From Bifidobacterium sp. ESL0690 (GTDB lineage: Bacteria; Actinomycetota; Actinomycetes; Actinomycetales; Bifidobacteriaceae): 64,000 bases of DNA. The position numbers and the translations under genes are program-made. Positions 34,549 to 43,114 of the stretch are shown here, piece after piece. The notes under the pieces were generated by a model. That model ran no database searches. It had not been told where the DNA came from and was given only the letters and a program-made list of their open reading frames with translations. The stretch is taken from the NCBI RefSeq assembly GCF_029392315.1, contig NZ_CP113939.1, positions 186,001 to 250,000 on the forward strand. Reading direction: 5' to 3'. The stretch's first letter is position 1; each line of letters begins with the position of its first letter.

Positions 34549-34617
34549 CTTGCGGCATCTTCTTGCAAGTCGAATCGAATGATTCGATTGCGGGAAGGTG
34601 CCGCAAGTTCTTTTTAT
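34549..34617 (+). terminator. Intrinsic terminator of the beta-helix gene
   Basis: CTTGCGGCA near 34549 pairs with TGCCGCAAG near 34599, with further pairing (CTTC with GAAG), and TTCTTTTTATT follows. Confidence 0.7.
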
Positions 34618-34976
34618 TGCCTTTTTATTGAATGACTCCTTTATTCGGCAAGGGCATTGTTGCGTAAACGGCAGTTTTCGGTTTGAATGGAACAATGCGA
34701 TGCCACAAATTTTTGGGACGTTTTACTTAATATTAGTCTCAAAAAATCAAATAAAACATCGTACGGGCATCAAACGGAATGTTCGGTTCTATGCTGCAAG
34801 CTGATTTCAGACGTTTCGCTTTGAGGTGACGGTGAGCGTGAACAATTCGCTGCCAGAACAACCGATAGCGATAATTGCATTACCTAACACCGTTCAGTTT
34901 CGTTGATATTGGGCGTTTATAAGGCATGAACTAATAAAATGCAACAATTGTAATTGAAATCACTAATAAATGTCGT
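34618..34976. other. AT-rich intergenic stretch without recognised genes
   Basis: About 360 bp, distinctly AT-rich, between the terminator and the leader region of the second MFS gene. No ORF with a ribosome-binding site and no repeat stands out. TAATAA at 34964-34969 could be the -10 element for the leader that follows. Confidence 0.5.
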
Positions 34977-35027
34977 ATGGCAATCATCACATTAAACGAG
35001 CTTGCTCCCCGAATTCGCAGCCGATAG
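34977..35027 (+). CDS. Possible 16-residue leader peptide upstream of the MFS gene
   Basis: ATG to TAG encodes MAIITLNELAPRIRSR. There is no Shine-Dalgarno sequence, but TAATAA at 34964-34969 would place a transcription start at or next to the ATG, that is, a leaderless ORF as is common in Actinobacteria. It precedes the hairpin terminator at 35068 and the pump gene at 35185, the arrangement expected for attenuation. Without comparative data this remains tentative. Confidence 0.3.
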   Translation: MAIITLNELAPRIRSR

Positions 35028-35067
35028 TCTGCTACGGAAAAGAAATTCAGGCCGTCGTGAAATCTCT

Positions 35068-35121
35068 GGCCGGTGTCGTGTCAATGGCGATTCGTTCGCG
35101 TTGCGCGGCACCGGCCTTTTT
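35068..35121 (+). terminator. Terminator-like hairpin in the leader of the MFS gene
   Basis: GGCCGGTG (35068-35075) and CACCGGCC (35109-35116) form a perfect stem followed by TTTTT. It lies only 64 bp before the pump start and about 490 bp after the previous terminator, with no full-size gene between. It is therefore a candidate attenuator. Confidence 0.7.
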
Positions 35122-35184
35122 ATGTCTCGTGTAATGAATGAAATCCCGGAGACGGCCAACCCAACCAATTCGTGAAGGAGTGCT

Positions 35185-36789
35185 ATGTCAACGACTGCTA
35201 TACAAGCAACAGACGTTGCGTCTGAAAGCATGCACGCGCGGCACCAAGGTCCGTCGAAGCGTGACGTCATGTTCGTCTTCATCGGCCTGATGGTTACCAT
35301 GCTCATGTCTTCGCTGAGCCAAACCGTGCTTTCCACCGCCATGCCGACCATCGTCGGCGACCTCGGCGGCGTCGACCGCATGACCTGGGTCGTCACCGGC
35401 TACGCGCTGGCGATGACCGTCATGATGCCGGTCTACGGCCGTATCAGCGATATCTTTGGCCGTAAGCCTTTGCTACTGATCGCTATTGTGCTGTTCATGT
35501 CCGGTTCCATCGTCGGCGCGCTGGCCGGCAATATGAACCTGCTGGTCACTGCCCGCGTCATCCAGGGCCTCGGTGGCGGCGGCCTGATGATTCTCTCACA
35601 GTCGGCCATCGCCGACGTCGTGCCCGCCCGCGAACGCGGCAAGTACATGGGCGTCATGGGCGCCGTCTTCGCCGTCTCATCCGTGGCCGGCCCGCTGATC
35701 GGCGGCTGGCTGACGAGCGGCCCGGGCTGGCGTTGGGCCTTCTGGATGAACATCCCGCTGAGCATTTTGGCGCTTGCGGCCGTGACCGTCTTCCTGCACT
35801 TGCCCAAGCCGAGCAAGGAGAACCGTTCCCACATCGATTACTTCGGCATGGCTCTGATCGCCGCCATCACCGTTGTCATCGTGCTGGTCTGCACCAACGC
35901 AAGCAAGCCTCACACCTGGAACTGGGCCGAGGTCATCGTGACTCTCGCCGTGCTGATCGCCCTGTTCGTCTTCGTTGAACTCAAGGTCAAGGAACCGGTC
36001 ATGCCGATGACCCTCTTCCGCAACTCCAACTTCGACGTCGCCACCATCGGCGCCCTGCTGATCGGTGTCGCGATGTTCGGTGTGCTGAGCTACCTGCCGA
36101 CCTACATCCAGATGACCACCGGCGTCAACGCCACTCAGGCGGGCCTGCTGATGGTGCCGATGATGGCCTCCGTGCTCGTCACCTCGATCATCTCTGGCAA
36201 CCTCGTCTCCAAAACCGGCAAATACAAGATCTATCCGATTGTCGGCACCACCATCATGGCCGTCGGCCTCGCTCTGACCTCCACTCTGAAGGCCGATTCG
36301 CCGGTCTGGCTGCTTTGCCTCTACACGATGGTCTTCGGCATCGGCCTCGGCCTGGGCCAGCAGATCCTGACGCTTATCGTCCAGGACGCGTTCCCCGCCT
36401 CGATCGTCGGCACCGCCACTGCCTCGTTCAACTACTTCAAGCAGGTCGGCGCCACCATCGGCTCGGCCGTGGTCGGCAGCATCTTCACCTCGCGCCTGAC
36501 CGGTTTCGTGCACGACAACCTGGCCGCCGTCATATCGCAGATGGCTTCCAGCGGTGCGGTGATGGGCCATAGGGGCACGGCCGCGATGAACGGCGCCATG
36601 CATCTGAGCGCCAGCAGCCTGACCCCGAGCGGCGTCAACGCGCTGCCTGGCATGCTGCGCACCCCGATCATCGACGCCTACAACAGCGCTCTGCTGCCCA
36701 TCTTTATGTGGATGGTCCCGTTCATGATCCTCGCCGTGCTCGTCTTCTTCTTCGTTCGTCAGAAGGAGCTCTCCACCACCATCGAGTAG
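35185..36789 (+). CDS. MFS drug-efflux transporter, DHA2 (14-TM) family
   Basis: A 534-residue pump with about 14 membrane helices. It starts VFIGLMVTMLMSSLSQTVLSTAMPTIV and carries motif A YGRISDIFGRKPLLL and motif C GAVFAVSSVAGPLIGGWL. It belongs to the same broad family as the pump at 28263 but is not a close copy. The C-terminal part has an extended extracytoplasmic loop (about 445-500, Met/Ser/Ala-rich). GAAGGAG precedes the ATG. There is no adjacent TetR/MarR gene; control may be through the leader hairpin at 35068. A terminator follows at 36866. Confidence 0.9.
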   Translation: MSTTAIQATDVASESMHARHQGPSKRDVMFVFIGLMVTMLMSSLSQTVLSTAMPTIVGDLGGVDRMTWVVTGYALAMTVMMPVYGRISDIFGRKPLLLIAIVLFMSGSIVGALAGNMNLLVTARVIQGLGGGGLMILSQSAIADVVPARERGKYMGVMGAVFAVSSVAGPLIGGWLTSGPGWRWAFWMNIPLSILALAAVTVFLHLPKPSKENRSHIDYFGMALIAAITVVIVLVCTNASKPHTWNWAEVIVTLAVLIALFVFVELKVKEPVMPMTLFRNSNFDVATIGALLIGVAMFGVLSYLPTYIQMTTGVNATQAGLLMVPMMASVLVTSIISGNLVSKTGKYKIYPIVGTTIMAVGLALTSTLKADSPVWLLCLYTMVFGIGLGLGQQILTLIVQDAFPASIVGTATASFNYFKQVGATIGSAVVGSIFTSRLTGFVHDNLAAVISQMASSGAVMGHRGTAAMNGAMHLSASSLTPSGVNALPGMLRTPIIDAYNSALLPIFMWMVPFMILAVLVFFFVRQKELSTTIE

Positions 36790-36845
36790 TGAGTATGCTC
36801 AGCGATTCGTGGCCGGTCTGTTGTTTGTTGTGCTATTGACCGTAC

Positions 36846-36896
36846 CTCGAAACCGTTGAAATTCCGCCCTGTCAAAGACTTTTGACAGGGCTTTTT
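36846..36896 (+). terminator. MFS terminator, copy 1 of a ~50-bp direct repeat
   Basis: The stem GCCCTGTCAAA/TTTTGACAGGGC (36866-36891) with five T is a good terminator for the pump. The whole 51-bp segment from CTCGAAACCGTTG to the T-run recurs at 38449-38500 with about three changes, and in decayed form at 39849. Confidence 0.85.
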
Positions 36897-36911
36897 CGTA
36901 CCACGCAGTTG

Positions 36912-38069
36912 CTATTTCAGCAGATAATCCTTAGCCGAGACGAACCGGCCGTTGGGGGTACGGAAACTTGACTTGCCGCGATAGATGACCTGACGTTGCT
37001 CGATGGGGATATCAAGGTCGCGGCCGACGGTTTTCAGGTGACGGAAGAAATCGTCGCGTGGCGTGATGCCGGACTTGATTTCAATGAGTTGTGGCGAAAG
37101 GGAGTCGGTCATGTCCATCAGGTCGACTTCCACGCCGTTGGAATCACGGTAGAAATAGAGCCGGGATTCGCTGTTCGAGTTGTACCCTCGTTTAAGCGTT
37201 TCCTCGATGATGAGGTTCTCGAACACGGCTCCACGCTTGGGACTCCTGACTAATTCGTCGACGCTATGGATGTCGAGCAAATAGCACAGCAGGCCAGTGT
37301 CGTAGAAATAGAGCTTCGGCGTTTTCGTCAGTCGTTTGCGCGCGTTCGAGAAATACGGTGGTAGCAGAAACACGATATAACTGGCTGCGAGGATATTCAG
37401 CCAGTCTTTTGCGGTGTTCAACGATATTTGTGATTCCCTGGAGAGATGCGTCGTGTTCAGTAATTCGCCGGAACTTTGTGCGCAAAGCCTCAGGAACGTC
37501 TCGAATGATGAAAAATCGCGGATATTGGAAAGCGTGCTCACGTCGCGGCGGACGTATGTTGACAGATAACTTGAATAGAATGTTCCTTCCGGCACGTCTG
37601 TTTCGTAAAGGTGCGGGTACCCGCCTCGGAAGGTGAATTCATCGACGCTCGGAACGTTCGGAATCCCTTGGGCTTCTTTGTAGCTGAGCGGCAATAATTC
37701 CAGAATCCCTACTCTACCGGCTAGTGATTCCGTGATGTTTTTATTCATCAGAAAGTTCTGCGATCCGGAAATCAGGTATTGTCCGGTTTCGTGGCGCTCG
37801 TCCGAGGCTGCTTGCATTTCCGGGAACAAATCGGGTGCGTACTGCATCTCGTCGATGAACGAGTGAACTGGCTGGGTAGCCATGAACCCCTCAGGGTCCG
37901 TATTGGCCGAATCCCGTAAACGACCGAGTTCGAGATTGAGGTAGGTATAGTCGGGAAATGCGTTGCGGAGCAAGGTTGATTTTCCTGATTGGCGCGGTCC
38001 CATAACGGAGACGATGGGAAACCAGGTTGCCATTTTCTTGGCTTCTTCAGTGAGCAATCGAGGGATCAT
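36912..38069 (-). CDS. AAA_14/DUF4143 ATP-binding protein
   Basis: A 385-residue ATPase. The N-terminal AAA_14 domain has Walker A GPRQSGKST (about 24-32), Walker B VHSFIDEMQYAP (about 68-79) and sensor-like LISGSQNFLM. The C-terminal DUF4143 domain (about 205-370) has YFYDTGLLCYLL and GAVFENLIIEETLKR. It ends with the nuclease-like SRLYFYRDSNGVEVDLM and LIEIKSG segment, which resembles a PD-(D/E)xK core (D...E-x-K). The biological role of this very common family is unclear. The start is 14 bp from the first unit of the 23-bp repeat array, so the promoter must lie within or beyond the array. A 51-bp direct repeat occurs on each side of the gene plus array. Confidence 0.85.
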   Translation of the reverse strand: MIPRLLTEEAKKMATWFPIVSVMGPRQSGKSTLLRNAFPDYTYLNLELGRLRDSANTDPEGFMATQPVHSFIDEMQYAPDLFPEMQAASDERHETGQYLISGSQNFLMNKNITESLAGRVGILELLPLSYKEAQGIPNVPSVDEFTFRGGYPHLYETDVPEGTFYSSYLSTYVRRDVSTLSNIRDFSSFETFLRLCAQSSGELLNTTHLSRESQISLNTAKDWLNILAASYIVFLLPPYFSNARKRLTKTPKLYFYDTGLLCYLLDIHSVDELVRSPKRGAVFENLIIEETLKRGYNSNSESRLYFYRDSNGVEVDLMDMTDSLSPQLIEIKSGITPRDDFFRHLKTVGRDLDIPIEQRQVIYRGKSSFRTPNGRFVSAKDYLLK

Positions 38070-38082
38070 GGCCGCGCTTTCT

Positions 38083-38427
38083 TATGATGATCTGTCAGTT
38101 CGAATTATGCAAATCTGTCAGTTCAAATTATGATAATCTGTCAGTTCGAATTATGCAAATCTGTCAATTCAAGTTATGATGATCTGTCAATTCAGATTAT
38201 GCAGATCTGTCAGTAGGGATTATGTTAATCTGTCAGTTCAAGTTATGCAGATTGTAAAATTCAGATTATGCAAATCTGTCAATTCAAGTTATGATGATCT
38301 GTCAATTCAGATTATGTAGATTGTAAAATTCAAATTATGTAAATTGTCAACTAGGGCTTATGCAAGTTGTCAGTTTCGTTTTATGTAAATTGACGGTTTG
38401 AGATTATGTAATCTGTCGGTTGATGAC
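38083..38427. repeat. Array of fifteen perfectly phased 23-bp repeats upstream of the ATPase
   Basis: Fifteen units of exactly 23 bp follow each other without a single insertion or deletion, starting at 38083, 38106, 38129 and so on to 38405. The typical unit is TATGcaaATCTGTCA followed by gTTCaaaT. Positions TATG and TGTCA are the most constant. Units 4-5 and 9-10 are identical pairs, pointing to a higher-order duplication. Unlike CRISPR there are no spacers. Three further units in the same phase lie at 39300-39368. Confidence 0.97.
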
Positions 38428-38448
38428 GGTCGCCTGTAAGAATCATGT

Positions 38449-38500
38449 CTCGAAATCGTTGGAATTCCGCCCTGTCAAAGACTTTTGACAGGGCTTTTTT
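38449..38500 (+). repeat. Copy 2 of the ~50-bp terminator direct repeat
   Basis: It repeats the MFS terminator segment, including the full stem (38469-38494) and a six-T run. It lies after the 23-bp array and before XRE gene 1, where no plus-strand gene needs terminating. Homology to copy 3 (39849) continues downstream for about 60 bp through CTCTGGCTTGGAGTGTT and GGGTTACGTTG. Confidence 0.85.
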
Positions 38501-38678
38501 ATACTCTGGCTTGGAGTGTTCGAGCGTGCTGGGTTACGTTGAGATTGCCGAAATGGTTCCCGCGGTTTGAGCAAGAGTATTCATTCGCAATTGCGGAAGC
38601 AAGAATGATTTGAAGTACTCTTGATTGAGCGCATGGCAGCGGAACGGTTGCAGAGTGGTAAGAAGGAAAGGTGCGACG

Positions 38679-39266
38679 ATGGCGGTCGAGATGCAGTTGG
38701 GTGGTCAGATCCGTGACCATCGCGAGGCGATGGGCCTGTCTCAGGATGATCTCGCCGGCAAGATTTTCGTGTCCCGTCAGACGGTTTCGAATTGGGAGAC
38801 CGGCCGCACCTATCCCGATGTGCAGAACCTTCTGTTGCTGGCCAAACTTTTCGGCATCACACTGGACGAACTGGTCAAAGGAGACGTCGAAGAGATGAAC
38901 AAGGAAATCAAACACAATCGGGAGCAAATGCTCCTTTGGTTTGCGGTGTCTTGGGTCTTGATTGCTATTTCGGTGGTTACGTATTCTGCTTTTGCGATTG
39001 TGACTCATGGCAATGGCCAGAGCCCGATAGGATGGCTTGGTTCTTTAGGATGTTGGACTGGGTTGTTGGGGTTCGCCGCTTCGGAGCATCTCGGAAAATT
39101 GGAGAAGAACGTCGATGTGAAGACGTTCCGCGAACTTGTGCAGTATTCGACCGGTCAAAAAATCGATCGCACTCACCGCAATGACATCCTTCCTAAAATT
39201 GCTTCGGTCATCGTCCTTGTTCTTTATGCGGGCATCCTGATTTTTAACGATTTCTCTTGGATGTAG
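38679..39266 (+). CDS. XRE-family regulator with C-terminal membrane helices (paralogue 1)
   Basis: A 195-residue protein. The first 65 residues form a Cro/C1-type HTH (GLSQDDLAGKIFVSRQTVSNWE). The segment to about 85 is shared with the second copy at 40160, nearly residue for residue. The rest contains three hydrophobic helices (about 88-110, 118-136, 175-190) with a different sequence from the second copy. It may be a membrane-tethered regulator whose DNA-binding half is conserved and sensor half divergent. The ATG at 38679 follows AAGGAAAGG; an in-frame TTG at 38625 is less likely. The gene is enclosed by segments of the 23-bp array (38083-38427 and 39300-39368). Confidence 0.8.
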   Translation: MAVEMQLGGQIRDHREAMGLSQDDLAGKIFVSRQTVSNWETGRTYPDVQNLLLLAKLFGITLDELVKGDVEEMNKEIKHNREQMLLWFAVSWVLIAISVVTYSAFAIVTHGNGQSPIGWLGSLGCWTGLLGFAASEHLGKLEKNVDVKTFRELVQYSTGQKIDRTHRNDILPKIASVIVLVLYAGILIFNDFSWM

Positions 39267-39299
39267 CTCAGCTGGTTTGTTGCAGTTAACAAGAAAATT

Positions 39300-39368
39300 T
39301 ATGCAGATTGACTAATAGGACTTATGCAAATTGATAAATAGCTTTTATGAAAATTGTATAGTTCAAGG
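39300..39368. repeat. Three more 23-bp repeat units beyond XRE gene 1
   Basis: Units begin at 39300, 39323 and 39346, each with TATG followed by AAATTG/AGATTG, again at an exact 23-bp period. They are more diverged than the main array, which they resemble from its units 11-14. Confidence 0.8.
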
Positions 39369-39848
39369 CGTAGATAGTATATATTGCAACATTTTGAGCA
39401 CTAGCGTTGCATTCGAATAAATCGTGGTTTCTGATTTATAAAATACAACATTGCTGTTGTTCGCTTTTGAGATTGGGTGCGCAAAAGTTCCATGCCCAAC
39501 CCGGTTTTATATGAGCCGTTTATATCAATTTTGCCGTCTAGCGATGCCCGTTGCTGCAATTAGTGCCATTCGAATGTTGCATAAAGGTGTGGCTATATAG
39601 GGGCTTAATTCGTAGTCTTTGCAATAAACTTGTGGGGCATCCGCCATGAATGGCGCTGCCCCACAAGTAGGAACCGAGATATTAGCGTATATCTCATATT
39701 CCTTTTTGACTTATATGTAAAACAATATGGTGTTTTGTGGACGTAAGGGTTTCTGTATTGGGAAAATGTATTGGGAAAATAAGCAATTAGCGTGGTTGTT
39801 GGGGTTTGATGGGATGACTCGTACCTTAAAACATAGGGGATGTAATGT
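39369..39848. other. Intergenic stretch with one hairpin, no gene recognised
   Basis: About 480 AT-rich bp between the short repeat block and copy 3 of the terminator repeat. The only clear structure is the hairpin at 39629-39667. Short frames exist but lack ribosome-binding sites. Confidence 0.5.
39629..39667. other. GC-rich hairpin (11-bp perfect stem, nested stem)
   Basis: CTTGTGGGGCA (39629-39639) and TGCCCCACAAG (39657-39667) pair perfectly, with a nested GCCAT/ATGGC stem. No T-run follows. It is similar in style to the long hairpins at 676 and 20637. Confidence 0.6.
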
Positions 39849-39900
39849 CTCAGAATCGTTGGAATTTCGCCCTGTCAAAGACTTTTGGCAGGCGATTTTC
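39849..39900 (+). repeat. Copy 3 of the terminator direct repeat, decayed
   Basis: It keeps CGCCCTGTCAAAGACTTTTG, but the right arm has changed to GGCAGGCGA, which breaks the stem, and the T-run is shortened. Downstream homology with copy 2 extends to about 39965. It marks the left part of the duplicated block that carries XRE gene 2. Confidence 0.75.
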
Positions 39901-40159
39901 ATGTTCTGGCTTGGAGTGTTTGGGCGCGTCGGGTTACGTTGGAATTGCCGGAATGATTGCCGGTGGATTGGCTGACCGACTGAATACTCGTAACGGATTC
40001 CTTAGTTGGTCGTGCCCGTTCCGTTCGGGTTCTGTATGCTGAAGATGATTGCAGAATCTTGAGGGACTCGCGTGATTTGCGTGATTGATTATGTGTGCGA
40101 GCGACTCAGAGCGGTTTGGCAATGCTGGTGGTTCTGTTTTAAATGAGGAAGGTGCGACG

Positions 40160-40756
40160 ATGGCGGTCGAGATGCAGTTGGGTGGTCAGATTCGTGACCA
40201 TCGCGAGGCGATGGGTCTTTCGCAGGACGACCTTGCGGGCAAGATCTTTGTCTCCCGCCAGACGGTTTCGAATTGGGAGACCGGCCGCACTTATCCGGAC
40301 GTGCAGAACCTCCTGTTGCTGGGCAATCTTTTCGGCATCACACTGGACGAACTGGTCAAAGGAGATGTGGAAACCATGAACGAGGAAATCAAGCACAACG
40401 GCACGCGCATGCTGACGTTGACCATTGCGGCGTGCGTGTTTATCGCGGCGGGACTCGTGATGACGGTGCTTATGGTCGTTAAGGGACAAGGGCCTGCCCA
40501 AGCGTGGAGGTGGTTCGCGCCCATCGCCATGGTGCTCTTTTTGTGTGGCGTTATCGCGGCCGGCTGGTGCTACAAATTGCAACGTGACATCGATGTGCTG
40601 ACTTATAAGGAGCTGCGCCAATATCTGGCGGGCGATGAAGTCGACCGTTCGTCGCGCAAGGGCAAGCCGCTGAGTACCAAGCAAATTGTCGTCATTGCGA
40701 TTATCTGCGCTTTCGCCGGTGCCGCGATGGGCCTGTTGACGTACATGTTTCTGTGA
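40160..40756 (+). CDS. XRE-family regulator with C-terminal membrane helices (paralogue 2)
   Basis: A 198-residue paralogue of the gene at 38679. Residues 1-85 are almost identical apart from AKLFG/GNLFG and a few charged positions, while the DNA differs at many third positions. After about residue 88 the helices are unrelated (LTIAACVFIAAGLVMTVLMVV, WFAPIAMVLFLCGVIAAGW, and a last helix near 175-195), although the linker RELVQYSTGQKIDR/KELRQYLAGDEVDR is still alignable. GAGGAAGG precedes the ATG at 40160. The duplication is old and included upstream sequence (terminator copies 2 and 3). Confidence 0.8.
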   Translation: MAVEMQLGGQIRDHREAMGLSQDDLAGKIFVSRQTVSNWETGRTYPDVQNLLLLGNLFGITLDELVKGDVETMNEEIKHNGTRMLTLTIAACVFIAAGLVMTVLMVVKGQGPAQAWRWFAPIAMVLFLCGVIAAGWCYKLQRDIDVLTYKELRQYLAGDEVDRSSRKGKPLSTKQIVVIAIICAFAGAAMGLLTYMFL

Positions 40757-40768
40757 TTGTGCGCTCGC

Positions 40769-40835
40769 GCTAACCCGTGGTTACCAAAAGAAAGATGAGA
40801 ATACGTACAGTATCTTTTGGTAACCATGGGTTAGC
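40769..40835. other. Long-stem inverted repeat after XRE gene 2
   Basis: GCTAACCCGTGGTTACCAAA (from 40769) pairs with 40814-40835 with one mismatch, and the stem continues weakly inward. There is no T-run. It lies 13 bp after the XRE stop. Confidence 0.7.
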
Positions 40836-41012
40836 ACAAATCGGTTTCGTCGAATCGTCGTAAACTGACGCGAAATCAAGAAAGATGGTTCAAAATTAAG
40901 TACGGTCAGCGTTGACCGAGAAATTTAATTTGGAACTTAATTATGTCTTATAAATCATTAAATCCTTGAAATTCCAACGTTTCTGAGTTAGTTAATCTCT
41001 CATTTCAAAAAC

Positions 41013-41033
41013 TTGAGCCAAAAAGACTCAAGT
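41013..41033 (+). promoter_or_regulatory. HAIR operator 1 for HspR (dnaK promoter)
   Basis: CTTGAGC-N7-ACTCAAG differs from the HAIR consensus CTTGAGT-N7-ACTCAAG at one base. HspR, encoded as the last gene of the same operon, binds HAIR sites and represses dnaK transcription together with DnaK. A T-run after it makes it look like a terminator, but the exact 7-bp spacing and the dnaK context favour HAIR. Confidence 0.85.
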
Positions 41034-41058
41034 TTTTTCGGAAATTCGGGAATATAAT

Positions 41059-41092
41059 TTGACAATACAAAGTTGAGTGAAGTAGGCTCAGG
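41059..41092 (+). promoter_or_regulatory. dnaK promoter with second, imperfect HAIR site
   Basis: TTGACA (41059-41064) and TAGGCT (41083-41088) are 18 bp apart. GTTGAGT-N7-GCTCAGG (41072-41092) matches HAIR at 11 of 14 positions and covers the -10 region, suitable for repression. The rest of the 378-bp gap before dnaK shows no gene. Confidence 0.65.
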
Positions 41093-41213
41093 TTTTGGAA
41101 CATCAATCAGGTGCGAACCTGGATGCGGGCCGCGAACGAGAAATGAAAGTCTCGGCGTGGCTTCCGGACCCGAGCGAACAGATGTGAAACGTAACGAATA
41201 AGGAGAAACGAAT

Positions 41214-43112
<1,899 letters not shown>

Positions 43113-43114
43113 TC

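Noticed and set aside
31545..34568. 1007-codon open frame on the minus strand
   Set aside because: It lies entirely antisense to the beta-helix protein gene; its translation is Arg/His/Gly-rich without domains, as expected for the shadow of a GC-rich gene.
38085..38170. Promoters formed by CTGACA and CATAAT in the 23-bp units
   Set aside because: Within and between units the spacing is 6 or 29 bp, never 16-18 bp.
38083..38427. CRISPR array
   Set aside because: The 23-bp units are directly adjacent without spacers and no cas gene is present.
41007..41039. Bidirectional terminator upstream of dnaK
   Set aside because: The stem matches the HAIR operator with the exact 7-bp gap and the HspR operon context, so a regulatory site is the better call, although it might also reduce read-through.
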